From the NCBI GenBank assembly GCA_934322085.1, contig CAKRGF010000016.1, forward strand, positions 1 to 58,693: a stretch of DNA of 58,693 nucleotides, written 5' to 3'. The notes beneath the pieces are model-generated. The model did not search any database. It was given only the letters and a program-made list of their open reading frames with translations, and had not been told where the DNA came from. Shown here piece after piece: positions 33,109 to 41,726 of this stretch (position 1 is its first letter; each line of letters opens with the position of its first letter). The translations under genes were made by a program, and so were the position numbers. This DNA is from an uncultured Eubacterium sp. (GTDB lineage Bacteria; Bacillota; Clostridia; Lachnospirales; Lachnospiraceae).

Positions 33109-33762
33109 TTATTTGAAAAATTTTTCAATTTCTTCCGGTTTATCGACAATGTAATCGGCACCATGTTCTTCTAAAAAGGTTCTTCCCCGAAATCCCCAGC
33201 TCACACCGATGCAGTCCATTTCACTGGCTTTTGCTGTCGCCAAGTCGACATCCGAATCCCCAATATAAACAGCGTTTTTCTTATCACACTGCAATTCTTT
33301 CAACGCCTTATGAACCATATCCGGTGCCGGCTTTTTGCGGATTCCCATTTCTTCCATTTCTCCGAGTGCCACATCCAGTAAATTCGGAAAATAAACCGGC
33401 ATCAGTTCTTTTACCGCAAAATCCGCCTTATTTGATACAACCGCCATTTTTACACCTTTTTTCTTTAAATTTTGAAGAAGCGTAAGAACCCCCGGATACG
33501 GTGCTGTTTTGTCATGGCAGTGCTCTGCATAATACTCTTTAAAATCAGAAAGTGCCTGCTCAAATGCCGGATTATCCTTACCGGATGGAACCGCACGCTC
33601 CATTAACTTTACAATTCCATTTCCCACATACTGGCACACCTGCGTAATCGTGCACAGTGGCATACTATTTTTTTTAAGTGAGTAATTCACGGCATCTGCT
33701 AAATCTTCTAATGTATTTAATAACGTTCCATCCAAATCAAAAACTGCTGTCTGATATGTCAT
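33109..33762 (-). CDS. HAD-family phosphatase, phosphoglycolate phosphatase-like
   Basis: A 217-residue HAD hydrolase: motif I FDLDGTLLNTLEDL (nucleophile Asp), motif II VVSNKA, motif III Lys in KKPAPDMV, motif IV YIGDSDVDLATA. The cap between motifs I and II is helical (subfamily IA), as in Gph and PpaX. The substrate cannot be told. AAAGGAT lies 7 nt before the ATG. It is transcribed divergently from proS. Confidence 0.9.
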   Translation of the reverse strand: MTYQTAVFDLDGTLLNTLEDLADAVNYSLKKNSMPLCTITQVCQYVGNGIVKLMERAVPSGKDNPAFEQALSDFKEYYAEHCHDKTAPYPGVLTLLQNLKKKGVKMAVVSNKADFAVKELMPVYFPNLLDVALGEMEEMGIRKKPAPDMVHKALKELQCDKKNAVYIGDSDVDLATAKASEMDCIGVSWGFRGRTFLEEHGADYIVDKPEEIEKFFK

Positions 33763-33831
33763 ATTCTTTCATCCTTTCTGTATTCACTCCAAATTACGCA
33801 CATTGTACCACTCTCTTTTGGTTTGTGCAAG

Positions 33832-33860
33832 TTGACATTTGCTCGGCTAAATGCTAACAT
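33832..33860 (+). promoter_or_regulatory. proS promoter
   Basis: TTGACA (33832-33837), 17 bp, TAACAT (33855-33860). The leader is about 70 nt and contains no T-box. Confidence 0.65.
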
Positions 33861-33935
33861 AAATATAATTGTTCAAATTCGATTTTGAGCATTTACATTT
33901 GATGTACGAATTTATTTTTGGAGGAAATGACAATT

Positions 33936-35669
33936 ATGAAACTAGACAAATTAGTAGGCGAACGCTTCAAAGAAAAACCAAGCGATTGCGTCATTGAAAG
34001 TCATGCACTGATGATGCGCGGCGGCTATATGAAAGATGTAGCCAAGGGAATTTACTCACAATTCACCCCATTAAAGCGCATTTGCCAGAAAATAGAGGCG
34101 ATTATCCGTGAGGAAATGGATGCCATTGACGGACAGGAAGTTTTGTTCCCGGTTGCTCTTCCGGCATCTTTGTGGGATGAGTCCGGACGTTACGAAAGTG
34201 TCGGCAGTGAGCTTTTACGTTTTACCGACCGCAACGGCTCAAAAATGGTCTTGGGAATGACTCACGAGGAAGCTGCCGTTCAGCTTGTCCGCGATTACGC
34301 AAAAAGTTATAACAGTTATCCTTTTATGATTTATCAGATTCAGACTAAATTCCGTGATGAAGCACGTCCGCGTGCCGGTTTAATCCGTGTCCGCGAATTT
34401 ACTATGAAAGATGCTTATTCTTTCCACACTTCACAGGAAGACTTAGAGCGTTATTATCAGATTTGCTACGATGCTTATAACCGCATTTTTGCACGTGCCG
34501 GCATTCCGGAAGTAGTTACCGTTGCCTCCGACTCCGGTATGATGGGTGGAAGTCTTTCCCATGAATATATGCTCTTAACACCAATTGGAGAGGATTCGAT
34601 TGCCATCTGTTCCGATTGTGATTACCGTGCAAATATGGAAGCTGCTGAATCGGTTATTGAAAATACGAAAGATGCAGCCGATGAACCACTGACAAAAGTT
34701 TACACACCTAGCATTCACACCATTGAAGAAATCTGTGATTTTCTTCATTCTCCATTGGAGAAATCGTGTAAAGCTGTTGTTTACCAGAAAAATATGACAG
34801 ACGATTTTGTTGTTATTTTCATCCGCGGCGATTTAGATGTAAATGAAACCAAACTGACAAACTATCTCGGCGAAGAAGTTCATCCGGCCATTATTACAAG
34901 TGACTGTGGTCTGAATGCCGGCTATATCGGTCCGGTAAATCTTACCGTAAATGGCAATTACACCGTACTTTATGATAAATCACTTCAGGGAACAAATAAT
35001 TTATCCTGTGGTGCCAACGAAGAAGAATATCATTACACGGGACTCTGCATGGAGCGTGATGTTGCCGATGCCGAATATGTGGATTTGGCAAAAATTGTAG
35101 ATGGCGGTATCTGCCCACACTGTGGCAAAAAGACAATCCACATTTCCCGCGGTATCGAGGTAGGAAACATCTTCCAGCTCGGAACGAAATATACAAAATC
35201 CATGAACATGCAGTATTTGGATGCGGATGGCGAATCCCATTATCCAATTATGGGCTGTTATGGTATTGGCGTTGGACGTCTTGCTGCTTCTGTCTGTGAA
35301 GCACATCACGATGACTACGGTCCGGTATGGCCGATTACCATTGCCCCATGGCAGGTTCACCTGTGCTGTCTGCGTTCAGACGATGCCGAAGCAAAAGCTT
35401 TTGCTGATGAATTATATGCAAGTCTGCAGAAAGAACATATTGAAGTTATTTATGACGACCGAAATGTCCGCCCGGGTGTTATGTTCTCTGACGCTGATTT
35501 ACTTGGTGTTCCAATCCGTCTTGTAGTCAGCCCAAGAAATATGAAAGATGCAGTTGTAGAGCTTTCCAGCCGTGATAAGTCTGTACAGGATAAAGTCACA
35601 CTTACTGATGTTGTACCAGCAGTAAAAGAATTGATTGCTAAGATGACAAAAGAAATCGAATCAAAATAA
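33936..35669 (+). CDS. proS: Prolyl-tRNA synthetase, bacterial type with editing domain
   Basis: It charges tRNA-Pro. The 577-residue protein has class II motif 2 (QIQTKFRDEARPRAGLIRVREFTMKDAYSFH), motif 1 region (LFPVALPASLWDESGRY), a full INS editing insertion (about residues 230-385, CKAVVYQKNMTDDFVVIFIRGDLDVNETKL), motif 3 (GCYGIGVGRLAASVCE) and the anticodon-binding tail (YDDRNVRPGVMFSDADLLGVPIRLVV). GGAGG lies 11 nt before the ATG at 33936; alternatives TTG 33918 and ATG 33927 overlap that site. Confidence 0.97.
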   Translation: MKLDKLVGERFKEKPSDCVIESHALMMRGGYMKDVAKGIYSQFTPLKRICQKIEAIIREEMDAIDGQEVLFPVALPASLWDESGRYESVGSELLRFTDRNGSKMVLGMTHEEAAVQLVRDYAKSYNSYPFMIYQIQTKFRDEARPRAGLIRVREFTMKDAYSFHTSQEDLERYYQICYDAYNRIFARAGIPEVVTVASDSGMMGGSLSHEYMLLTPIGEDSIAICSDCDYRANMEAAESVIENTKDAADEPLTKVYTPSIHTIEEICDFLHSPLEKSCKAVVYQKNMTDDFVVIFIRGDLDVNETKLTNYLGEEVHPAIITSDCGLNAGYIGPVNLTVNGNYTVLYDKSLQGTNNLSCGANEEEYHYTGLCMERDVADAEYVDLAKIVDGGICPHCGKKTIHISRGIEVGNIFQLGTKYTKSMNMQYLDADGESHYPIMGCYGIGVGRLAASVCEAHHDDYGPVWPITIAPWQVHLCCLRSDDAEAKAFADELYASLQKEHIEVIYDDRNVRPGVMFSDADLLGVPIRLVVSPRNMKDAVVELSSRDKSVQDKVTLTDVVPAVKELIAKMTKEIESK

Positions 35670-35681
35670 TTAAAAAATGAA

Positions 35682-35713
35682 GCCGGTCTGCGTAAAACAG
35701 GCCGGCTTTTTTT
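35682..35713 (+). terminator. proS terminator
   Basis: GCCGGTCTG pairs imperfectly with CAGGCCGGC and is followed by seven T. Confidence 0.9.
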
Positions 35714-35727
35714 CATAATAAATTCAT

Positions 35728-36231
35728 TTACTCACCACGAATCTGCGCCACAAAATACTCCTCTGCTTCTCCCTTTGTCATTTCAAAAGGAATTGCTAAT
35801 TCACCAAACAAATTATCCTCTGCCATATGCAGATAACGCTCATCACTTGTTGTTGCCTTTTTTCCTTTTTGTAATCTGGCCTGATTTCTCTGATAAGACG
35901 TCTTAATCAGTTTAACCCACTGTCTGCTGTCACAGGAGCGCAGTGCCTCTTTGTACACTTCTTCCCGCTTCTTATCGTTCTCTACCCAGAGTGTCTCAAT
36001 TTCATCCCACTCTTTTAATAATGTCTCTGCTTCTTTTTTCGTCATAACCGGACGTGTTACTACTCTTTTTCCATCCGTTGGTACAAATAGTTTACTGCCC
36101 GAAGTATAAATCGGAACCAGCGTATAATACGTGCGCTGTGGGGCACCACCTATGCCATCCATATTTTGAATCGATTCTACCCGGCAGACTCCACTATTCC
36201 CATGCACTACATAGTCTCCTATTTCAAACAA
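35728..36231 (-). CDS. CarD/CdnL-type transcription regulator
   Basis: CarD-family proteins bind the RNA polymerase beta subunit and stabilise open promoters. The first 60 residues form the Tudor-like interaction domain (MFEIGDYVVHGNSGVCRVESI, YYTLVPIYTSGSKLFVPTD). The rest is a helical DNA-binding part with SSER-like SDERYLHMAEDNLFGELA. The 167 residues fit the family. TTG is the only good start codon, with AAAGGATGG about 9 nt upstream. Its terminator region is shared with proS, converging. Confidence 0.88.
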   Translation of the reverse strand: MFEIGDYVVHGNSGVCRVESIQNMDGIGGAPQRTYYTLVPIYTSGSKLFVPTDGKRVVTRPVMTKKEAETLLKEWDEIETLWVENDKKREEVYKEALRSCDSRQWVKLIKTSYQRNQARLQKGKKATTSDERYLHMAEDNLFGELAIPFEMTKGEAEEYFVAQIRGE

Positions 36232-36373
36232 GTCTATCCATCCTTTCTGCCGACTGCGCCGCGACTATAAGAGGCGCTTATATTTTTTGTCTACACTATT
36301 AGTATACCACTTTTTTGCTGTTATCGTAAGATTTTTTTTAATTTCTTTTTGATAAGCTATTTTTTTAATTTCC

Positions 36374-36513
36374 GTAATACACAAGAAAACCTTTGTGTCT
36401 CATGGTGCGCTCCCGCTAATTGAGTGCGTAGCGGTAGGGGCACTGAAACTACCAGTGCCACCTACCGACGTACTCAAACCCCACGAGTCGCAAAGGTTTT
36501 CTTCTGCATTACT
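36374..36513 (+). ncRNA. Candidate structured RNA element, copy B
   Basis: Outer stem AGAAAACCTTTG/CAAAGGTTTTCT (36384-36395 and 36491-36502), next stem CTCATGG/CCACGAG, CTCCCGCT (36410-36417), stem TTGAGT/ACTCAA (36420-36425 and 36472-36477), GTAGCGGT (36428-36435) and inner hairpin CGGTAGGGGCACTG with CAGTGCC-A-CCTACCG, followed by ACCGACG and TCAAA. The words CTCCCGCT, CGTAGCGGT, ACCGACG and TCAAA recur in copy A at the same structural places. The strand is set by that shared core. It fills the gene-free space between the CarD gene and the methyltransferase. Confidence 0.55.
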
Positions 36514-36600
36514 GAAATTCTAAAAAGGTGCCAACCGTATACTATAATTTCCCCACTCTTTCTTATATAGATGTACTGTCATCCTATGAGAGGCTAAAAT

Positions 36601-36640
36601 AAGAGAAGCAGAAAATCAAAACCTGTTTTCTGCCTCTTTT
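36601..36640. terminator. Terminator after the methyltransferase gene
   Basis: AGAGAAGCAGAAAA pairs with TTTTCTGCCTCT; TTTTTTC follows on plus and CTTATTTT on minus. It lies 12 bp past the minus-strand stop. Confidence 0.75.
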
Positions 36641-36651
36641 TTCAAAAATTT

Positions 36652-37416
36652 TTATTTCATGGTATACCACGTCAAAAACACTTTATGTTTTACTGTAAAT
36701 TGTTTTGGATATTTTTTACATAACATATCCATGTGCCTTTTACCAAACTCGCTAATCTGCTTTTCATTCATTGCTGCCATTACTCCACGACTTGCCAGCA
36801 TTCTACCATGCCATAATTCCCGGGTAAATGGTATATCAACAATAATAGTATCCATTTGTGGATTTTCAAAATAATGGGTTTTCAAATCTTGAATTGCAGG
36901 TGATGCACCTTCCCATGAGTTATTAATTTGTTTCACTATTTCATTTGAATCTTGAGTAATATCCCCTTCCTTCATATAACTCATATAAACTTTCAAAAAT
37001 ATCCCACCAGGTCTTAAAATCCTTTTTATTTTAGGAACAACTATTTTAGAATCAAAATACCAAAAACATTGACATGCAGTAATTGCATCAAAAGTATTCT
37101 CCTCATAATCTATATCTTCTGCAGCAATTACCTTATATTTTATATTTTCCATTCCTTTTGATAATTCAATTGCTTCATTGATCTGATTATGAGAAATATC
37201 CGTAGCTATAATATTAGCACCATACTGTGCCATTCCACGAGGTATAACACCAGTTCCTGTTCCTAAATCCAGCCAATTACTCCCCTCCAAACCAACTCCA
37301 ATTTCATATAACTTTTGGTACAATTCTTTAGGATAAATATCCCTGAATTTCGCATATTCTTTTGATGCTTTTCCAAAATCGAATTCCATCCCATTGTCAA
37401 TCATATTCTTATTCAT
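36652..37416 (-). CDS. Class I SAM-dependent methyltransferase
   Basis: A 254-residue methyltransferase of the UbiE/Methyltransf_11 type. Motif I is WLDLGTGTGVIPRGMAQYG, followed by IIATDISHNQINEA (acidic residue binding the ribose), VIAAEDIDYEENTFDAITACQCFWYFD and ILRPGGIFLKVYMSY. The substrate is unknown. AGGAG lies 9 nt before ATG 37416. Its A/T-rich codons and isolated position between spacers rich in inverted repeats suggest an accessory gene. Confidence 0.82.
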   Translation of the reverse strand: MNKNMIDNGMEFDFGKASKEYAKFRDIYPKELYQKLYEIGVGLEGSNWLDLGTGTGVIPRGMAQYGANIIATDISHNQINEAIELSKGMENIKYKVIAAEDIDYEENTFDAITACQCFWYFDSKIVVPKIKRILRPGGIFLKVYMSYMKEGDITQDSNEIVKQINNSWEGASPAIQDLKTHYFENPQMDTIIVDIPFTRELWHGRMLASRGVMAAMNEKQISEFGKRHMDMLCKKYPKQFTVKHKVFLTWYTMK

Positions 37417-37578
37417 CCGCCCCATCTCCTTCTTAAATAATCAAGTCCTTTTCCCTAAAAACAAGAACATTATAAAAACTGTTTCTCAAACATCTAAGCT
37501 ATGTCAGCACCTAATAAAAAACAGACTATCATAATATAAAAAAATAGTCAATATTGATAGATTATTCGTTCAAGATAA

Positions 37579-37615
37579 GTGTTGATGCTAACAATAAAAG
37601 ATTAGCATCAAACAC
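37579..37615. repeat. Inverted repeat in the methyltransferase-fabZ spacer
   Basis: AGTGTTGATGCTAA pairs with TTAGCATCAAACACT (one bulged A) around a 10-base loop. No U-tract follows. The remainder of 37.43-37.70 kb is AT-rich and holds no gene I can support. Confidence 0.55.
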
Positions 37616-37699
37616 TTGGCACAAACTTCCCACTAAAAATTAGTTAAACATTAGGACGTTTTGTTGGCATATTCCTCCCCTCTCTTTTACAGAAGCACA

Positions 37700-37824
37700 G
37701 TCGAACAATACAGTTAAAATAGAAAAAAAGAAATTCAATTGGCGAGAGACTATAATGTGAAACATTATCCTGTCTCGAGACAAATGAATTTCTTTTTTTC
37801 TATTTTGAAGCTATATAGTTCGAC
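37700..37824. repeat. Long hairpin, MITE-like or bidirectional terminator
   Basis: A perfect 22-bp inverted repeat (37716-37737 against 37785-37806, AAAATAGAAAAAAAG... type) is flanked by outer GTCGAAC/GTTCGAC arms (37700-37706 and 37818-37824). An inner GAGAC-TATAATG/CATTAT-GTCTC stem sits within. It begins 6 bp beyond the fabZ stop. The A/T-rich perfect arms would act as a terminator on both strands; the total of about 125 bp with near-continuous pairing also fits a small non-autonomous transposon. Confidence 0.65.
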
Positions 37825-37829
37825 ACCTT

Positions 37830-38264
37830 TTACTTCGCATCTGTACACATAAAGCTGATTTCTGCTTCTGCTGCTAATTTACCATCTACTGTTGCAACTG
37901 CTTTGCCAATCCCCATCGGTCCTTTGCATTTAATAATTTCTGTCTCTAAGCGCAGACGGTCGCCCGGAATTACCTGCTTTCTAAATTTGGCATTTTTAAT
38001 TCCGCCAAAGAAGGCAAGTTTCCCTTTGTTTTCCGGAAGGCTTAATACTGCAATCGCGCCAACCTGAGCCAATGCCTCGATGATTAACACACCCGGCATT
38101 ACCGGCTGCTGTGGAAAATGGCCCTGAAAAAATGGCTCGTTCATCGTTACATTTTTATATCCTACCGCTCTTACTCCCGGCTCCATCTCTTCGACGCAGT
38201 CAACCAAGAGGAACGGATAACGGTGTGGGATAATCTTTTGAATATCGTTGATATCTAATAACAT
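37830..38264 (-). CDS. fabZ: 3-hydroxyacyl-ACP dehydratase FabZ
   Basis: It removes water from 3-hydroxyacyl-ACP in type II fatty acid synthesis. The 144-residue hot-dog protein has IQKIIPHRYPFLLVDCVEE, the catalytic helix motif FFQGHFPQQPVMPGVLIIEALAQ (His and Glu), and FFGGIKNAKFRKQVIPGDRL. It is the last gene of the fab run, 21 bp after fabF. Confidence 0.97.
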   Translation of the reverse strand: MLLDINDIQKIIPHRYPFLLVDCVEEMEPGVRAVGYKNVTMNEPFFQGHFPQQPVMPGVLIIEALAQVGAIAVLSLPENKGKLAFFGGIKNAKFRKQVIPGDRLRLETEIIKCKGPMGIGKAVATVDGKLAAEAEISFMCTDAK

Positions 38265-38285
38265 TTCGTTCTTCCCTTCCGTTTT

Positions 38286-39521
38286 TTATTCTGCAAATGC
38301 CTTGAAAATCAATACAGCATTATGTCCACCAAATCCAAGAGAGTTACTCAGTGCTACATCAACTTTTGTTTCAACGGCTTCTTTCGGACAATCCAAATCA
38401 CATTCCGGATCCTGATTTACAAGACCAATATTGGCATGTACATAGTTTTCCATAATAGATTTTACACAAGTAATTGCCTCAACACCACCGGCAGCACCAA
38501 GCAGATGTCCTACCATGGATTTTGTTGAATTAACTTTACACTGGTAAGCCGCATCTCCCATCGCAAGTTTAATTGCCTTGGTCTCGAATGCATCATTCAT
38601 GTGTGTGCTGGTTCCGTGTGCATTGATATAATCAATTTCTTCCGGTTTGATGCCCGCATCTTTGATTGCAAACTCAATTGCTTTTGCATCGCCGCTTCCG
38701 TCGTCAATCGGCGCTGTCAGATGGTGTGCATCACTCGTTGCACCATAACCAACAACTTCTGCGTAAATATGAGCACCACGTGCTTTGGCATGCTCTAATT
38801 CTTCGAGCACCAAAATTCCGGCACCTTCACCCATAACAAATCCACCACGGTCTACATCAAACGGAATCGAAGCTCTTTTCGGATCATCTGTTGTATTCAA
38901 CGCATTCAATCCGGTAAATCCGGCAACACCAAGCTCGGTAATCGCACCTTCTGAGCCACCAGCAATCATAACATCTGCCTCACCATACTGGATGGAGCGG
39001 AATCCCTCACCGATACAGTGAGTACCTGTTGCACAAGCTGTTACCACGTTGATATTTTTACCTTTTAATCCAAACTGAATTGAAATATTTCCGGCTGCCA
39101 TATTGGAAATGAGCATCGGAATCATAAGCGGAGCTACACGGTTTGGTCCTTTTGTCAAAATTTTCTCATAATTTCTCTGCACACACTGAAGACTTCCGAT
39201 TCCGCAGCCAACACTGCATCCTACCATAAATGGATCTTCCTTTTCCATATCCAGTCCACTGTCTTCGAGTGCCTCTTTTGCAGCCACAACCGCATACTGT
39301 GCAAAATCTTCCATACGTCGGGCGGATTTTTTATCCATCGCAATCGTCGGGTCAAAATCTTTAACCTCTGCTGCAAGATGCGCTTTGTAATCCGTTGTGT
39401 CAAACTTCGTGATTGGTCCGATTCCAACGGTGCCTTTTTTTACATTTTCCCAAAAATCTTTTACATTATTTCCGATTGGGGTTACTGCACCCATACCGGT
39501 AACTACAACTCGTCTACTCAT
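38286..39521 (-). CDS. fabF: 3-oxoacyl-ACP synthase II FabF
   Basis: The elongating condensing enzyme. It has Cys-His-His catalysis: VVTACATGTHCIGEG (Cys), NAHGTSTHMND (His) and STKSMVGHLLGAAGGVEAI (Lys and His), plus the C-terminal NSLGFGGHNAVLIF. The 411-residue length matches the family. GGAGG lies 5-6 nt before ATG 39521; a further in-frame start upstream is less well placed. Confidence 0.97.
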   Translation of the reverse strand: MSRRVVVTGMGAVTPIGNNVKDFWENVKKGTVGIGPITKFDTTDYKAHLAAEVKDFDPTIAMDKKSARRMEDFAQYAVVAAKEALEDSGLDMEKEDPFMVGCSVGCGIGSLQCVQRNYEKILTKGPNRVAPLMIPMLISNMAAGNISIQFGLKGKNINVVTACATGTHCIGEGFRSIQYGEADVMIAGGSEGAITELGVAGFTGLNALNTTDDPKRASIPFDVDRGGFVMGEGAGILVLEELEHAKARGAHIYAEVVGYGATSDAHHLTAPIDDGSGDAKAIEFAIKDAGIKPEEIDYINAHGTSTHMNDAFETKAIKLAMGDAAYQCKVNSTKSMVGHLLGAAGGVEAITCVKSIMENYVHANIGLVNQDPECDLDCPKEAVETKVDVALSNSLGFGGHNAVLIFKAFAE

Positions 39522-39541
39522 TCTTTCCTCCATTCATTTTG

Positions 39542-40285
39542 TTACATCGCAATCCCGCCATCGACACACAATACCTGTCCGGTAATGTATTTTGCACGGT
39601 CAGACGCTAAAAATACAACTGCTTCCGCTACATCTTCTACCGTACCAAATGCACCGAGCGGAATCGTTTTACATGCTTCTTCTTTTACCGCATCCGAAAG
39701 CTTGTCCGTCATCTCTGTCGCAATAAATCCGGGTGCAACTGCATTTACTGTAATACCACGGGATGACAATTCTTTTGCTGTCGCTTTGGTAAGACCAATT
39801 ACACCAGCCTTGGAAGCGGAATAATTTGCCTGTCCCATATTACCGATAATACCGGATACGGAAGCCATGTTAATAATGCGTCCCTGACGCTGTTTCATCA
39901 TCGGACGTGTCACAAATTTAATGCCATTGAATACACCGGCAAGATTTGTCTGAATAACATCCTGAAATTCCTCTTCCGACATTTTCATAATCAGATTATC
40001 TCTTGTAATTCCGGCATTATTTACCAAAATATCAATTCTTCCATATTCTTTTACTACGCCGCCAAAAAATTCTTTTGCCTGCTCAAAATCGCTGACATTG
40101 CACTGAATGGCTTTTGCTTTTCCACCATCTTTTTCAATCTCAGAAACAACTTCGTCGGCACACTCTTTGGAACCATTATAATTAACAATTACCATTGCAC
40201 CTTCGCGGGCAAGCGCTTTTGCAGTTGCTCTTCCGATTCCTCTGCTGGCACCGGTAACGACTGCTATTTTGTCCTGTAATAACAT
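39542..40285 (-). CDS. fabG: 3-oxoacyl-ACP reductase FabG
   Basis: An NADPH-dependent short-chain dehydrogenase (247 residues): TGASRGIGRATA cofactor loop, NNAGITRDNLIMKM, MASVSG, catalytic YSASK (Tyr and Lys) and VNAVAPGFIATEMT. FabG-specific motifs make it more than a generic SDR. It lies between fabD and fabF with gaps of about 20 bp. Confidence 0.96.
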   Translation of the reverse strand: MLLQDKIAVVTGASRGIGRATAKALAREGAMVIVNYNGSKECADEVVSEIEKDGGKAKAIQCNVSDFEQAKEFFGGVVKEYGRIDILVNNAGITRDNLIMKMSEEEFQDVIQTNLAGVFNGIKFVTRPMMKQRQGRIINMASVSGIIGNMGQANYSASKAGVIGLTKATAKELSSRGITVNAVAPGFIATEMTDKLSDAVKEEACKTIPLGAFGTVEDVAEAVVFLASDRAKYITGQVLCVDGGIAM

Positions 40286-40307
40286 ACTGCCTCTCTTTCA
40301 TAAAGCA

Positions 40308-41240
40308 CTATTTAAGTGCTTCTACAACCTTGTCAATATCTTCCATTGTTGCCACATTATATGTAGTCAGTTCCTTGCCAATGGCTTTGGCTATTTTCTT
40401 ATTAAATCCTGCCAATGTTCTTCCCGGTCCAATCTCGATAAAGGTATCAACACCGTTTTCTACCATTTTTTCCACTGACTGCTGCCAGCGTACCGAATGG
40501 CTGACCTGACTTACAAGACGAGGCATAATGTCTGCCTGCTCTGTAATATAGGAAGCGTCTACATTTGCCACATAAGGAATCTGCGGTTTTTCAATCGTAA
40601 GTTCTTTTAATACAGCCTCTAATTTTTCACCGGCTCCTGTAAGAAGGCTTGAGTGAAATGGTCCGCTTACGTTTAAAAGAACAGCTCTTTTTGCTCCGGC
40701 TTCTTTTAATTTGTCTGCTGCCTGTTTTACCTGTTCAGTCTCTCCTGAAATTACAATCTGTCCCGGACAGTTATAGTTTGCAACCTGAACTTTATCAAAC
40801 TCTTCAATATTCTTATCAATCTCTGCGGCATCCATACCAAGAATCGCTGCCATACCACCTTTTCCGGCAGGCACTTCTTCCTGCATGAAAATACCACGTT
40901 TACGAACTGCTTTTGCAGCATCTACAAAATTCATAGAACCTGCTGCCACTAACGCACAATATTCACCAAGGCTAAGTCCGGCTGCCACATCCGCCTTTAC
41001 ACCTCTGGTTTTCAATTCTTCCATAATTGCCACACTGGTTGTAAGAAGACATACCTGCGTAAATTCTGTAATATTAATGTCGTTATTTTCTTCAAAGCAA
41101 AGTGCTTTCAAGTCCAAATCAACTGCCTTAGATGCCTGTTCAAACACATCTTTTGCCACTGCTGAATTTTCATAAACATTTTGTCCCATTCCTACCACCT
41201 GTGCTCCCTGTCCAGGGAAGACAAATGCAATTTTACCCAT
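40308..41240 (-). CDS. fabD: Malonyl-CoA:ACP transacylase FabD
   Basis: It loads malonyl groups on ACP. The 310-residue protein shows AFVFPGQGAQVVGMG, the nucleophile elbow AAGLSLGEYCALVAAG (Ser), VLNVSGPFHSSLL (His) and FIEIGPGRTLAGFNKK. It follows acpP after a 146-bp gap that contains a hairpin and no gene. Confidence 0.97.
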   Translation of the reverse strand: MGKIAFVFPGQGAQVVGMGQNVYENSAVAKDVFEQASKAVDLDLKALCFEENNDINITEFTQVCLLTTSVAIMEELKTRGVKADVAAGLSLGEYCALVAAGSMNFVDAAKAVRKRGIFMQEEVPAGKGGMAAILGMDAAEIDKNIEEFDKVQVANYNCPGQIVISGETEQVKQAADKLKEAGAKRAVLLNVSGPFHSSLLTGAGEKLEAVLKELTIEKPQIPYVANVDASYITEQADIMPRLVSQVSHSVRWQQSVEKMVENGVDTFIEIGPGRTLAGFNKKIAKAIGKELTTYNVATMEDIDKVVEALK

Positions 41241-41306
41241 AGTTCTATCCTAGCCTTTCTTTCGTCATTCTCTCATCATTGGTGCGTATACATTGCACTC
41301 TAAAAC

Positions 41307-41353
41307 ATTGACACCAAGAGAAGCGGACTATGTCAAACTTTCTTGGTGTCAAT
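41307..41353. repeat. Hairpin between acpP and fabD
   Basis: A perfect 13-bp inverted repeat ATTGACACCAAGA/TCTTGGTGTCAAT with a 21-base loop. On the minus strand it is followed by GTTTTAG, a weak U-tract. It may lower transcription of fab genes relative to acpP, or protect the short acpP message. Confidence 0.6.
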
Positions 41354-41386
41354 CTTGACCTGTTTATCAGGTTATGTGCAATTGTT

Positions 41387-41617
41387 TTACTCTACACCTT
41401 TGCTCTTTAAGAAATTAATTACGTCGCCTACTGTGTTGATGCTTTCCAAATCATCCGTAGGAATCTCAACATCATACTCCTCTTCAAGAGCCATGATCAA
41501 TTCATAGAGATCAAGAGAATCTGCTCCCAAATCATCTTTGAAAGAAGATGCTTCTGTGATGCTGTCTGCATCTACGCTCAACTGATCTGCGATAAGTTCC
41601 TGCATTTTTTCTAACAT
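41387..41617 (-). CDS. acpP: Acyl carrier protein
   Basis: The 76-residue acidic carrier with phosphopantetheine attachment Ser in DDLGADSLDLYELIMALEEEYDVEIP. AGGAG lies 7 nt before the ATG. It heads the fab run behind a strong promoter, as expected for the most abundant protein of the pathway. Confidence 0.96.
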   Translation of the reverse strand: MLEKMQELIADQLSVDADSITEASSFKDDLGADSLDLYELIMALEEEYDVEIPTDDLESINTVGDVINFLKSKGVE

Positions 41618-41658
41618 AATACGATTTCTCCTTTTTACTTAAATTCTTTTTTTATTCG

Positions 41659-41715
41659 TTCAAAATTATACTTTGAATCACCATGTATTGTAGCGTATCC
41701 ACATACGTTTGTCAA
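41659..41715 (-). promoter_or_regulatory. acpP-fab promoter with a downstream dyad
   Basis: Minus-strand TTGACA (41710-41715), 17 bp, TACAAT (41687-41692). About 10 bp further downstream lies the dyad TTCAAA-N7-TTTGAA (41659-41677). It could be the operator of a fatty acid regulator; it does not match the FapR or FabT consensus well enough to name one. Confidence 0.7.
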
Positions 41716-41726
41716 GATTTTTCCAT

